This document shows, piece by piece, positions 22,081 to 32,765 of a stretch of DNA of 64,000 bases. The stretch is from contig OY754981.1 of NCBI GenBank assembly GCA_963576475.1, forward strand, positions 310,001 through 374,000. Reading direction: 5' to 3'. The DNA comes from Molanna angustata. Its lineage: Eukaryota > Arthropoda > Insecta > Trichoptera > Molannidae. Position numbers and translations under genes: made by a program. The notes under the pieces were generated by a model. It did no database searches. It saw nothing but the letters and a program-made list of their open reading frames with translations, and was not told where the DNA came from. Position 1 is the stretch's first letter, and every line of letters starts with the position of its first letter.

Positions 22081-22570
22081 AAGATGGTAGGCTTTCTTAA
22101 ACAAACGTTTGCTGATCCATGGCATAGCACTGAAGCATTTCATCTCTTCGACATTTGACTCTGGTGCGCGACCTTTCTTAGATCTTGTGTTGTGCTGTAC
22201 TGTTGTATGCCTATGTGTGTCTGTGTGTGTTTGTGTGTGTACTATACCGGCTGTGTGATTAATTATTAACAACTCATTGGTTCTCGATTCGATACCGGGT
22301 CGTCGTACCCGTGTGACCTTGTCTCCTCTCATTCTTCTCCAAACCTTCCACACACCACCTCTGTCCATTGCCTACATTTTTTGTGTTCTTCCTTTTTAAC
22401 TCAAAATGGCCCCACCGTTAACACCCCGTGCCATAAATCATCGGTGATTTATGGCCATTGATTCCAACCGTATAAAATTCCGTATTTGTCTAAACATCAA
22501 TATGTATCGCGTGAATTTTTTTAAGTGCATAACATTATATATTATACCTATTAAATATTTTTTAGGAGAA
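22081..22570. other. Unassigned stretch
   Basis: It holds GT-rich runs near 22215-22240 and GATTCGATACCGGG at about 22287, which recalls a B-box, but no A-box or tail is seen. Confidence 0.3.
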
Positions 22571-22576
22571 GTATGC

Positions 22577-22615
22577 GTACAATCACGCCTTGTCCCTAAC
22601 GGGGTAGGCAGCTCA
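22577..22615 (-). mobile_element. LINE family E 3' end, tiny copy
   Basis: On plus CAATCACGCCTTGTCCCTAA, then CGGGGTAGGCAG, is the inverted terminus of family E (TACCCCGTTAGGGACAAGGC). Almost everything upstream is missing. Confidence 0.6.
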
Positions 22616-24239
22616 ACAAACCTTACATAATTAATGCACTACATGCTTGTCAATTTATTTAAATTCCTTAGATTTTTTTTTCAAGATATATACTTGTTTA
22701 TACTATTTTATATACCTTTTTTACCCAACAAGAACAAGATTCTCTTTGTTCCACTAATTTTCTTGGACATGATTTTTTTTTAAAAACACTTACGTAGTAT
22801 CCATGCAATGTGCTTCGCGACAGGACGCACCACTCTATGTTAAAATAGTTCTTACAAAATTATGCTCTCTGATTTTACATTTGACTGAAAATTCATTGAC
22901 AAAAAGACAATCAACTTTTCCGTTTCAAAAGGACCATGTTCATCTATGAATGTACCTATTTTCATAGTATGACTTATATAAAAAAAAACAACAACAAACA
23001 AGAAAATATTCCAATATCCATAATAGATACAAAAAAATCAAAGAAAGCTCACAATATGTTAAATACTTAGGCGACGAAAAGCTACATGACCAGATGCTTC
23101 CTTCAAAAATTCAGGCAAATCATTATACAATTGAAATCCTTAGTAATAAACACTGCTATGTTCCTGGAGGTCAACCCCCAGCAGCTGAATTTCAGGATGA
23201 TCATTTCATTTGTTGTTATTTTCAACAGTTTTTTTTAATATTCATAAAAATATTGCATGAATTTTGTTAAAATGTACCATAAATTTAATACCTAATTCGA
23301 TATTTGAGATTTAAGTTTTTTTCTCTATTTAGTGTATTATTTTGTGCATTGAATTTGTGCCAGTACCTATATATGTAAATACCTGTCCGTAAAATATCGT
23401 GCTTTACCATTTCTTTGTGTCCTGTCTTTCAACGAAGTTGGCTGGATCATCGAGGAGATATTAAAGTTAAGTGATATCTTGAAAACAAATTGGTACCATT
23501 TTTTACGGCAGATGATACTTCGTGCGTCGCGTGCTTGAGATTTTTATCGTTTATGACTTTGTGAAAAGTATCATCTTTAGTTTTGTGGAATTCATTGACT
23601 GGCAGTTTTGATTTATGAGTCATTTGTGTGTTCCGATGGCTTTAACGCCTCATTATTTTTTTTATAACTATGGGATATATTATATGACCAAGCCATTATA
23701 TTATGATTAACCGTTACACGGAGTGTGTGTTGTTACTATTGCTTCAGGCACTATACCAATTTCGTTATCAAATACCTCGCCAATATTAATTTACTTCTAT
23801 ATATGCTGTGAATAATTTATAGATCATAATGTCTTGTCTGTTGTAATTCATCTTTTTCGTCAATATCTCATTTTGGAATCCATATTGGCTTACTTATTCC
23901 TAGGATAAAATCATTTAATTCGTGCCGCTCCATGCTTCGGGTGATATAATTGGGAACTTGAGTGATATATTACGATTGAATCCTAAATTATCAACGTGTT
24001 GGTCCTATTTTAGTTTTATGAAATTGGAGTTTCTTTTGCATCAGTCCGTTCATTTGAAGTTATACGAAATGATTTATTTGATTTATGTGCTTAAAAATGC
24101 ACACATGCAATGAATTTATTGCTAATTTTTTTTCCAACCAACCAAAGCCAAATTAAGCTTTAAGTAGTATAAATTTCGTATAATTGTAGCTATGCTTTTT
24201 TAAACAGCAAAAAAATACAAATACCTATAAAAGATATCT
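22616..24239. other. AT-rich stretch, nothing recognised
   Basis: No conserved coding region, tRNA or repeat family was recognised in these 1.6 kb. Confidence 0.4.
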
Positions 24240-24427
24240 CAGGAAGTGTACCAGGGAAAAGAAGTAGAGGCAGACCTCCTGCGCGATGGTGTGACCAAAT
24301 TAAGGAGATGACTGGGAACGACCTTTATTCGGCGGTGCGAGCTGCGGAGGGCAGAGAGGACTGGAGGCGACTAGTTCTGTCCATTAGCGGCCCCATAGAT
24401 CACGAATTTCTTATCACAAATATATAA
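24240..24427 (+). mobile_element. LINE family H, C-terminal coding remnant
   Basis: One open frame gives GSVPGKRSRGRPPARWCD, QIKEMTGNDLYSAVRAAEG and REDWRRLVLSISGPIDHE. RGRPPxRW, a downstream hydrophobic/Asp segment, and the A-x-(D/E)R-x-x-W pattern are hallmarks of RTE-like and related LINE C-termini. The 75 bases after position 24329 are almost identical to 8816-8890. The tail is replaced by unrelated AT sequence. Confidence 0.8.
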
Positions 24428-25060
24428 AGCTAAAAGATATTGAGAAAGAATATAAGGCCATTAAAAACATGACAAAACAACGATTCAAGGAAAAAGTAAA
24501 CGAATAGAATACAAATAATAAAGATGTACATATATTTTCATTATCTCCTGTTCATTCGGCGCTTGTTTCACTATGCCTACCTCGCCAAGCTCATGATGAC
24601 GTGATGGTGTAGACATATGGACCAAATGATAAAATGATAATTAAAGATTCGAAGCGTCTACCAGATGCTGTGGGCAATGTTGTCCGTGTCTTCCAATTAT
24701 TATTTTTTCAATCTCAATTCGCGTCAATTCATCATCGTTCCGCGATAGTTTAGCGATCATGTCTCGGGTGTGTTCTTCGATCGATCAGCTATTTTTACCG
24801 TCGAGTTTCGTAACAGAACTATCTACCTACTGATCCCACAATGTACATACATATAATATAGTGTGTATATAAGTTTACAGTTAAATTAAGTCGAATTCCG
24901 ACCATCGACTGTTCAGTTCTTGCTTATCTAATAACTGGTTCAGTAACACGAAGGAAAATACGCAACGTTTTTTTATTAAAGACGCTAACGGACTATGTCA
25001 GAAACGGTAGCTGCTCGCGAACGTCCAGTCGAATTTAAATGTTACAGGCTAAAATTGGTA
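24428..25060. other. Unassigned stretch
   Basis: No coding or repeat family was recognised. Confidence 0.4.
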
Positions 25061-25200
25061 GATGGGTCGATGGCAGAGCGGTTAGCTCATTGGGTTAGTA
25101 ATCCAGTGAACGCGAGTTCGAATCCTACCTCGACCGATTTCGTTCACCTATAGCACAACCATTTATGCTTATTTTAGAGAATGCAGGAAGATGTATATGT
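25061..25200 (+). mobile_element. tRNA-derived SINE, family I
   Basis: It has an A-box TGGCAGAGCGG and a B-box GAGTTCGAATCC, and continues with CGACCGATTTCGTTCACC and ATTTATGCTTATTTTAGAG. It is very similar to 21393-21535 and inverted relative to 9960-10085. Confidence 0.85.
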
Positions 25201-25854
25201 ACGTGTTGAAGTAATTATTTTTTCATTTTATTTTCCTTTAATAACCTTTTTCAACAGCCTTCCATAACAAGTAACATTATAAACTTAATACATAGATCAT
25301 ACCAATTATAGAGAAGCGCAAATTATTCAATTCAACAAGTTCTATAAACGAAAAAATTAAAATAAGAAAGAGAAAATGATTATTCACAGAAAATGAAAGG
25401 GAAACCGAAGGGGAAAAGATATGCGGGATAAGAAACTTGATCGCACCCACCAGCATCACACTTTTCGCCAGCACCGATATCAAACTCGATCTGTATTACG
25501 AAATTGGGAGCTGTAATAATGTCCTAACCCTGAAACATGAAATTATAATCCGCACAAGATCGCCGAACAAATTTATTTTTACCGTAATTTGTACCACACC
25601 AATGACCGAGTGTCTATATTCTAATATCCACATTTCTCAACACGCTTTATCGGTTTTAAGGGCTCATTTTAATTGAAACTGCGATCACAGTAAGTGGTTT
25701 ATTGACTAAAATTTCTTTGAAGAATTTGTACCTGCTCAATGTATTTCTGATCGTTATTATTTTCTTAAGTGAGGGTAAAACACGCAGAGCATTGAGGACC
25801 ATCAAGAATGCATATAGTCATCTCATTAAGTACTCTTCAACAAGTATAGTCGGA
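25201..25854. other. Unassigned stretch
   Basis: A 79-codon plus frame (25437-25676) has no recognised family. Confidence 0.35.
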
Positions 25855-26735
25855 TTACATGAAAATTCTTCGAAACACAATTGTTCGAATGCGCAATTGT
25901 ACGAATAACAATTTTTCGAAAATCAGTTATCAGAATGACAATTGTCCGAAAGCAAATTATTCGAACTAACATTTGTTGGAAAACCAATTAGCCGAATTTA
26001 ATATATTTTTGTGTCATTATGTTGCCTCCTTTGACATATTTGTTGCCAGTAAAATATATTCGATGAAGACTATTATTACTTGTTGTATTATTGTTGGGTA
26101 CGTATGTTTGCACATTTTTAATAACTGATGTTTGACAGCGCGGGATACCTAGTTTGTACATCAGTTTATGTTTATCTAGTATTCACACCAATTTAGTTAT
26201 TTTATTTTTATATTATAGTTACTTTTTTAAATATATAATGCAACTGGCTCACGCCAGTCGCAATTATAACTACAAACAAACCTAACCAACCTATTTTTAC
26301 CAAAGTTTTGTAGGTTTAGGTTTAAAAAATAGGTGTACATCCTAGGATATCTGACAGCGCGGTGCGTCGCCATGTTGTTTATTCCATAGATTTTTATTAA
26401 ACATAATATACTAAGTAGATGTAGTACTCCGTGCAAAACGTGAGTCATTTATTTTCGATTCATACAAAATTTGCTAACTACGACATCTAGTATATTATAA
26501 TAAAAATCTATGGTTTATTCCTCTCACAATACTACCAACATGACGTCATAATTTGGTGGCTGTGCCTTATTAAAAAAAAAAAAAAAAAAATGACGTCATA
26601 AAAATTCAAACAATTGTAAATTCTGATAATTGTGTGTTCGGAAAATTGTTTTTCGAAAAAATGTGATTCGAATAATTGCCATTCGTAAAATTGATTTTCG
26701 TAAAATTGAGCATTCGAATAATTGTTTTTCACCAG
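25855..26735. mobile_element. Fold-back element with internally repetitive arms
   Basis: The left arm (25861-25996) and right arm (26606-26729) are inverted relatives, each built of 14-17-bp degenerate units of the type CAATTnTTCGAAnn. For example, left CGAATGCGCAATTGTACGAA corresponds to the inverted right CGAATGCTCAATTTTACGAA. Such arms are characteristic of fold-back transposons. The centre holds no protein; it contains a nested MITE (26384-26513), two TGACGTCA palindromes (26541, 26591) and an A-run. End points are approximate and no target duplication was identified. Confidence 0.7.
26384..26513. mobile_element. MITE-like insertion with TTTATT duplication
   Basis: The ends CCATAGATTTTTATTA and TAATAAAAATCTATGG are inverted repeats. 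TTTATT is present at 26378-26383 and 26514-26519. Inner parts of the arms (TAATATACTA ... TAGTATATTA) also pair with small gaps. At 130 bp it can code for nothing. Confidence 0.65.
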
Positions 26736-27114
26736 GAGAGGTATTTTACTTGACATGTTTTGTGAGCTCCTTAAATCTATCCAATAAGCTGTTTAGTTCC
26801 ATGAAGTTTTTTTGTAACTTCTGCTTTTTTGCATCTAATTATTTTGTATTATGATGACTTCATCATGTTTCTCTTCTTAATCTTATCTTCGTGCTCTTCA
26901 TATATTTTAAATTTAAGATCAGCTTTCCTTATTTGTCTCCTATGACATTTCGTGCCATCATCCCTCTCGATTTTGAAATTACAATTTAAGTAATGCATAA
27001 ATTTTAAAGTAACGTATTGCATGGGATTCCCACTGGTTCTCTAAAACAACATTGTCATACTTTTGTTCTGAAATTTAAATACCCGAAAACGATAATAATA
27101 GAAAATTTTGGTAG
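26736..27114. other. AT-rich stretch, nothing recognised
   Basis: No features were recognised. Confidence 0.4.
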
Positions 27115-27350
27115 TACTATTCTAAGCCGGTGCTTTGTAGCGAAAAGGGTGTCCAGTAAGAGCCAGAAAATCGAAAATGCAAACAGGAAAAATAACATCT
27201 CACATAGTTGAACAATGAGGTTCACTATCCATCTTGAACGTTATGCCTTTTTGGATGAGTCGAGACTGGTGAGTGTGTGTGTGTGGATGCACACCTGTCG
27301 CTGGCTACCCCACATTTTGGGGTATACCGTGATGACATGCATGTATATAA
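27115..27350 (+). repeat. Repeat family J, diverged copy
   Basis: GTGTCCAGTAAGAGCCAGAA, AACATCTCACATAGTTGAAC and TGGCTACCCCACATTTTGGG, then GTATACCGTGATGACATG, match the copy at 29810. The first bases (CTAAGCCGGTGC) are inverted relative to that copy, so the 5' end is rearranged. Confidence 0.65.
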
Positions 27351-28135
27351 TATGTACAATTTTAATAAAAGATTTGTCTCAATATACTGATTAATAATTA
27401 TATTAAATGTGTACACGTCTTAATGTTTATGAATTCGTCCCGTGTGTATTTCCAATAAACCTGTTTATATCGTTAACCCAATTTTACGTTGATCTTGAAA
27501 TGTATCGATGATAATTTTGGTCGCCATGTGACGTGTACAAATCATCTTTTGTCAAAATTGAAACATCTCGGGATGTGAAGGAATGAACGATGTTTTGTTG
27601 TACCTAGGTAAACTTTTATCATATTATACATATTTCTCGCTTCTTGTACACGCGGGACGTGTTGTTTGAGACATTATTTATTCACAGTGGGGTTTCATGA
27701 AAGATACGATGATATGGGTTGTTATATAGGCAGTTGGAATAAGTCATGTTTATTGTTTTATTTGAATATTACTAATACATAACCAACAATATTAACATTA
27801 TTAAAATTATCATTTTACAACTCTCGATAGAACTCCGTAGCAAATAAGTGAGGATTTTTTCTTGTTAAATAAATAATCGGTTTTATGTTCAGCTATTACA
27901 GATCACATGAGAGCTGATTAGTTTTCCTCGGGCAACGGTTAAAATCTAACATGTGATTCATGTGAAATTTGTAAAGACTCCACGATTTAAAAATACTGTT
28001 TCAAGATTTCATCGGAAAATTTTGTTGATTCGATGGAAAGTCAACGTTTTTTCGTGGTCAAGACGCGTATCATATGAATAAAGTATTTTCAATAACCCCT
28101 AATGTATTTCTTTTCCACGCGATTTCCCATTTTAC
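27351..28135. other. AT-rich stretch, nothing recognised
   Basis: A phrase TCGATAGAACTCCGTAG (27826) resembles TTGATAGAACTCCATTG at 17489, so a further interspersed repeat may be shared. Nothing more was seen. Confidence 0.3.
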
Positions 28136-28139
28136 CCAA

Positions 28140-28250
28140 CACAGCTGCAGGTCTGTTACTCGAGTCACACTACAAGTTGCAGACCTCCCAAACCATACTT
28201 ACTTACTTTACGAGTCCGAACACTTCACCACTAGGCCATCCCACTCCAGA
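28140..28250 (-). mobile_element. Degenerate tRNA-like SINE head
   Basis: On minus GGGATGGCCTAGTGGTGAAG, then TGTTCGGACTCGTAAAG, is tRNA-like with an A-box (TGGCCTAGTGG). The B-box region is decayed. It lies directly against the LINE fragment at 28245. Confidence 0.4.
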
Positions 28251-28515
28251 AGCCCCACGGCAGCTGCAACGGCATTGTCATTGACCATCATCAGGTTTTC
28301 TGCATCACACCTCACTAGCATGTCTCGATAGATGAGGAGGTGTTCGTCAGTCTAGATCTCGCCGCAATTGTAGGAGACATCCTCTTCAACCCTTATACCC
28401 CACCTGAGCATGTTCTCTTTGCATCTGGTGACACCGACGCGTAATCTATTAAGTGTCTTCCATGTCAGGTAGGGTAGTTGGTGTCCCAGTCACAAACTTT
28501 CCAAGAGGTCGACCT
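28245..28515 (-). mobile_element. LINE C-terminal fragment with zinc-knuckle relics
   Basis: On minus the codons read KTLNRLRVGVTRCKENMLRW, GIRVEEDVSYNCGE, TDEHLLIYRDM, then NDNAVAAAVGLLEW, with one in-frame stop. LNRLRxGxxRxK...W...C-x-C-G...H-L...C is the C-terminal pattern of jockey-like LINEs. Here the final Cys is lost and frames are broken. It ends near the inverted repeat at 28525. Confidence 0.65.
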
Positions 28516-28524
28516 GGAGGGCAA

Positions 28525-28691
28525 GTCTGGTCCAACCGGCGAAATAAAAACCCTCACAATTACCCATATCATGGATATAATTATTACATGAAGTTCTATA
28601 ATATCTTTAGATATCATAGAACTCATTATGATAGTTATATCCATGATATGGGTAATCACGAGGGTTTTCATTTCGCCGGTTGAACCAGATT
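28525..28691. repeat. Imperfect inverted repeat, about 80-bp arms
   Basis: Left CCAACCGGCGAAATAAAAAC, CCTCACAATTACCCATATCA pairs with right TGATATGGGTAATCACGAGG, GTTTTCATTTCGCCGGTTG, with scattered mismatches. The centre is ATATCTTTAGATAT. It may be a MITE or an inverted duplication of a LINE segment, since the minus frame stays open across the right arm. Confidence 0.7.
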
Positions 28692-29809
28692 TTCCCCCCT
28701 GATCTCCACCATATTCTGCTTGCCAAAGATCTTTCTTTGCCCTATCTGATGGTAGTTTCCCAAACCATAATGTCACCTCAGCTAAGTATCCTCACAATTC
28801 AATTAGAAATCTACTTAAATGCTGTAACTATTAATAAAAAGTGTTGGACATTCATTGTGTTTTGATAAATTGTCTTTATATTATTTAATATCATTATTAC
28901 TTTCTCGATGTGTACAACAACAATAGTAACTAATAAAGTATTGTCTCTTTTTTCGTTTGTTAATAATTATGGTAAACTGTTGTGGTGGTGGGTACAAATT
29001 ACAGTTTACAAAGAAATTCTTGAAGAGTTCAACAGCACGCCACAGCTCATCATATCTCGTGACAGAGACATCATACAAATTGTGCCATTTTGTTCTCTGG
29101 TATATAACGATGTGATGGTACTTACATTAATACAAATATAATATTGCAAGGTTCTGTTTCCAAGAACCACAGAATAGCGCGCATGCATTTCAAGAGTAGA
29201 TGGGCATATAATAATTATTATTTTTGTACGTACGAGAGCACCGCAATTATTAGTGTCATTAAAATGTGCATTTTGTCTGACTTCTTGTGCAATTTATGCA
29301 TTCAATATAGATGACAAATCAACTTCTGTATTGAACGCTGGGTAGCAATTGCTTAGAGAATGTGTTTTGTTCTCTGAAATGTGCACTTTATATTACCTAT
29401 ATTCAATAATGTTATAAGTGCGTATCAATGATTTGTATACATCCTCTGCATACAAAAGACAAATATAAGTCTTTATAATTTGTTTGCCCTGTCATTATTG
29501 CGGTTTATTTTTTATATTCTTCTTCTTTTCCTTTACAATTGTCCCACATGATGGTGGGGTCTGTGTCTTTACTCCATTGGCATATCCTGCCTCACAACTT
29601 CATCTTGGTCTCCCTCTGGACCTTTTTATTTATTTTTTACCCACTGATTTTTTTTTATTTGTATCTTTTTAAAGTAACAAAATATTGTTTTAAATATATA
29701 TATTTTTCTCTTTGAATTATATCGTTTCCTTCACTGCGTTGTCAAAGAATTCCCAAGAAAAATTTATATAAATTTATATAAAAATAAATATCATGAATAC
29801 ATATTTAGT
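28692..29809. other. AT-rich stretch, nothing recognised
   Basis: Opposed chance frames around 28881-29188 cover the same DNA. No family was recognised. Confidence 0.4.
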
Positions 29810-30124
29810 AGCTGTGAGGCACCGGCTTAGAATAGTGCTTCTATTCTTTTTAATCATTGTTTTCGAGTGTCCCGTAAGAGCCGGGTAATCGAAAATACAA
29901 CAGGCAACAATAACATCTCGTATAGTTCAGCAATGAGGTTAACCACCCATTCTGAATATAGTGCCTTTTGAGGTGAGACGAAACTGGTGTGTGGGTATAC
30001 ACAGATATGTTGTGCTCCCTTTTATAAGGCAATGCACACCCGGACACCTTTCGCTGGTTACCCCACATTGTGGGATATGCCGTGATGGTATGAATGAATG
30101 AATGAATGAATGAATGAATGAATA
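29810..30124 (+). repeat. Repeat family J, long copy with (GAAT)n tail
   Basis: It begins GCTGTGAGGCACCGGCTTAG, contains GTGTCCCGTAAGAGCCGGGT, AATCGAAAATACAACAGGCA and GGTTACCCCACATTGTGGGA, and ends CCGTGATGGTATG(AATG)n. A near full-length inverted copy is at 36961-37268, with partial copies at 21763, 27115 and 49930. No protein is encoded. The terminus matches that of LINE family E, suggesting a SINE-like passenger or the 3' region of a related LINE. Confidence 0.8.
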
Positions 30125-30390
30125 TTTATTAAAATATTAAAAGAAACTCAACCGGTAGGTTTTCATATTCTCTTTCGATTGATGTAAAAATCTACTTTAT
30201 AGGCCTTGTAGTTTTTTAGTTATTTGCAATAAAAAATGGGTTTTAATAAAACTAATTTTACAAGTAAAGTATTTTAAACATACCTATTCAAATGTCAAAA
30301 ACTCGCGTAATAGAATAAGCTTTATTTCTAAGACTTATCTTTTGAGGGTAGTGTGAAAAGATTTTTAAAATATACTATTTACCCTACTCA

Positions 30391-30588
30391 TTAAGGCTGT
30401 GTTTCTCGAACAAAGATTAAAGTAAAAGTATAGTTAAAAAACATTGATTTCATAAAATTGTTCAAATTTTTTGTTTGTTTCATTGAAATCTAATGGCATT
30501 AAACAACGCAATTTTGAACAATTTTATGAAATCAAAGTATTTTAACTATACTATAACAGATACTTTTGTTGAAATAAACCAGCCTAAG
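30391..30588. mobile_element. MITE-like element with long imperfect inverted arms
   Basis: The ends TTAAGGCTG and CAGCCTAA are inverted. Inside, AAAGTATAGTTAAAA, then TTGATTTCATAAAATTGTTC, pairs with GAACAATTTTATGAAATCAA and TTTTAACTATACT. The element is about 200 bp and non-coding. The target duplication is unclear (TTA/TAA context). Confidence 0.65.
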
Positions 30589-30589
30589 T

Positions 30590-31400
30590 AACAGCATACA
30601 ATTTCATCGAGGTTGATGGCTATCAGCGATTTCATAATTGGCTAATTTTCTGAAAAATATATATATACATCTAATTTGGCTCGCAATAAGGTAATTAAAT
30701 AATTATAATATTCTAAATGTTTTTTTTGTTTGCGTGTGCCTGGTCATGTACCGGTACTATGTACCACGTACCACATTATTAGAAGTATTATTTTATTAAC
30801 ATCCCATAATTATAATTTCGGTACTTTCTTCAACGACTTGAAACCAGTTTCAGTTATATGTCCGCGACAAGGCCAATGACGAGAGCGTCCATTTTTTTCG
30901 TATTATTGACAATTCATTTTTATTTTATTACTTTGTGGTTTTGGAAAATCATAATTATTATTCAAATTAAATGATAGTGGTTATATTAGCACCGTTATTT
31001 TATTTTTTTATTTTTATTACGAGTGCATTTTTATCTGTTTTCTTCGGATAGGTACCTACTGTCAAAGGTTGAACGTTTTTATACGAAGGTATGTATGCGT
31101 ATATAATAAACAAACTACATTTTTTTGATGATTAGAGTACGTTGCATAATTCACAGTGTTGTATTTACAAACTACCTATATAATTATATATATAATCTCA
31201 TACAAACTAATAGTTTTATCTTGATATTTTGCAGCTATTACTTTGCACCACTATTATGTTCCCGTTACCTGCCCGCCCTTACGGAACAACCCGCCACCCC
31301 TTCTTCTAGTATAAACCCGCCACCCCTCCAACGACAGTATCACTACACACGGTTTAAACATAATTTTAAGTTTAGTGTAATTTTGTTCGGATGAGGGAGC
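30590..31400. other. AT-rich stretch with a C-rich patch
   Basis: Within otherwise AT-rich DNA, 31258-31335 is C-rich and contains AACCCGCCACCCCT twice (about 31288 and 31313). GATATTTTGCAG just before (31223-31234) resembles a splice acceptor. The plus frame reads APLLCSRYLPALTEQPATPS and is not recognised. Confidence 0.3.
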
Positions 31401-31404
31401 GGGT

Positions 31405-31535
31405 CAACTCTGAAACCAGTTAACATTCTTCGATGGCGCTACAGCCCAAGTCGAGCCTTGGACTCCAACTTTTGCCTCCAACCCCGTCTGTCCTCAGCTA
31501 TCGTCCTCCAGTTAAACATTAAATACTCAAAAGTG
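31405..31535 (-). mobile_element. LINE 3' end, short C-terminal remnant
   Basis: On minus the codons read RTIAEDRRGWRQKLESKARLG, then stop and CGCCATCGAAGAATG. The EDRRGWR phrase followed within about 15 residues by the stop is the usual end of a LINE ORF2. Confidence 0.55.
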
Positions 31536-31639
31536 GTGTAAAAAAACAAAAATATATTATTTTATTAGTTTTATAATTATTTCCACAGCACCATTTTATG
31601 CGTCAGATGTTAAATTTGCTTCTTATAGGCAATCAAATC

Positions 31640-32005
31640 ACGAAAACCTCCACTGATTACGGCGAAGACCTTACACAATAGCAATTTCTGTGTTGTCGAG
31701 TCCAGGAGGTCTAGATGGGAGGCGGCATCGGACCCAGTGTTCAGCCATCTACCTTGCATTACGAGCAAACCACCTGGTTTCAATAAACCCCGAAGAATCT
31801 GGACAGCACTTAACCGAGTGCGGACTGGACACGGCAGATGCGCCGACTTCTCCTTCAAGTGTGGATGGCGGGACTCTCCTGAGTGTGACTGCGGTGCGGA
31901 GAGGCAGACTGTGAGCCATGTGGTGTCTGAGTGTGCTTTAAGAGCTTTTGGGGGGGACCCCTCGGAATTTATGGTCCTGAGTGAAGGATTAGGCTCTGAG
32001 GAGGT
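31640..32005 (+). mobile_element. Jockey-like LINE, C-terminal zinc-knuckle fragment
   Basis: The plus frame from 31737 reads PGFNKPRRIWTALNRVRTGH, GRCADFSFKCGWRDSPECD, CGAERQTVSHVVSECALRAF. LNRxRTGHGRC is followed by C-x-C-G...H-x4-C, the typical C-terminal knuckle after the RNase H-like part of jockey/R1-group LINEs. Upstream codons (SRWEAASDP) also fit. It is truncated on the 5' side. It faces the R4-type fragment and shares a junction at about 32000; its antisense extends that fragment's open frame. Confidence 0.75.
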
Positions 32006-32765
32006 CTCTATACAACCTAACAACCCTACTGATTCCAGAATATTAACGTTTAAAAAATCTTTAACGATTCTACATGTATTCATAATTACCGTTTTTTGCA
32101 TTTTTATTATTAAATTTTTCGATAAATCTATAATTTCTAAATTACGGATTAACGATTTTGGAATAATGCCAGTGGCTGAAATAATGAACGGTAATATTAT
32201 TATTTTACGAGAATGCCAAAGTCTTTTAATCTCGTTACCTAAAGCGGTGTATTTTCTAATTTTTTCATCAAAAGTTTTTATAATCTTACTAGAATTTGGA
32301 ATAGCCACGTCACAAATATATGTTATTTTTTTAATTTTATCATGTATTATTAAATCGGGTCTGTTATGTTGAATTGACCGGTCAGTTATTATTGTTTTAT
32401 CGTAATAAAGCGAAATATTATTATTTTCTAAAAATGAAATCGGATCATATTCATAATATGGTTTTATGTTTATCGCGTCAATTAATTTATATTTAATAGC
32501 TAAATTTTGGTGTATTATTTTTGCTACTAGGTTATGTCTAAATGTATATTCTGATTGCGCGAGAAAAGAACAGCCCGATATTATAAGCTCGATTGTTTCC
32601 GGTAAAGCCAAACATTTCCTACAACTATCATTTATGTCTTTTATTATATATTTTTGATAATTTTTAGTTTTTATTACTCTATCCTGAATCGCTATTATAA
32701 AACCTTCTAAATCCGCGTCCAAATCACCAATACTCAACCATTTGTTTGACCAAATTTTGTCAACA
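32000..32765 (-). mobile_element. R4/Dong-type LINE: zinc knuckle and restriction-like endonuclease
   Basis: The minus frame to 31610 is 375 codons from a TTG; about the first 250-265 residues are the element. They contain C39-x2-C42 and C56, with Leu51 where the family usually has the zinc His, then KIIHQNLAIKYKLI, KPYYEYDPISFLENN, RPD at residues 126-128 and D143-V-A-I-P. RPD followed after about 14 residues by D is the catalytic arrangement of the restriction-like endonuclease in R2/R4-group LINEs, which nicks the target DNA. ISATGIIPKSL follows. The remaining residues come from the antisense of the neighbouring LINE. Reverse transcriptase is absent, so this is a 5'-truncated relic, although the frame is unusually intact. 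Confidence 0.8.

Noticed and set aside
26130..26370. A Helitron end (GCGCGGGATACCTAG)
   Set aside because: The CTAG is present near GC-rich bases, but no 5' TC end or proper terminal hairpin was found, and the phrase pairs with a nearby inverted copy inside the fold-back element.
31610..32737. A single novel 375-residue protein
   Set aside because: The frame crosses the junction of two oppositely oriented LINE fragments; the C-terminal third is antisense of a recognisable LINE block.
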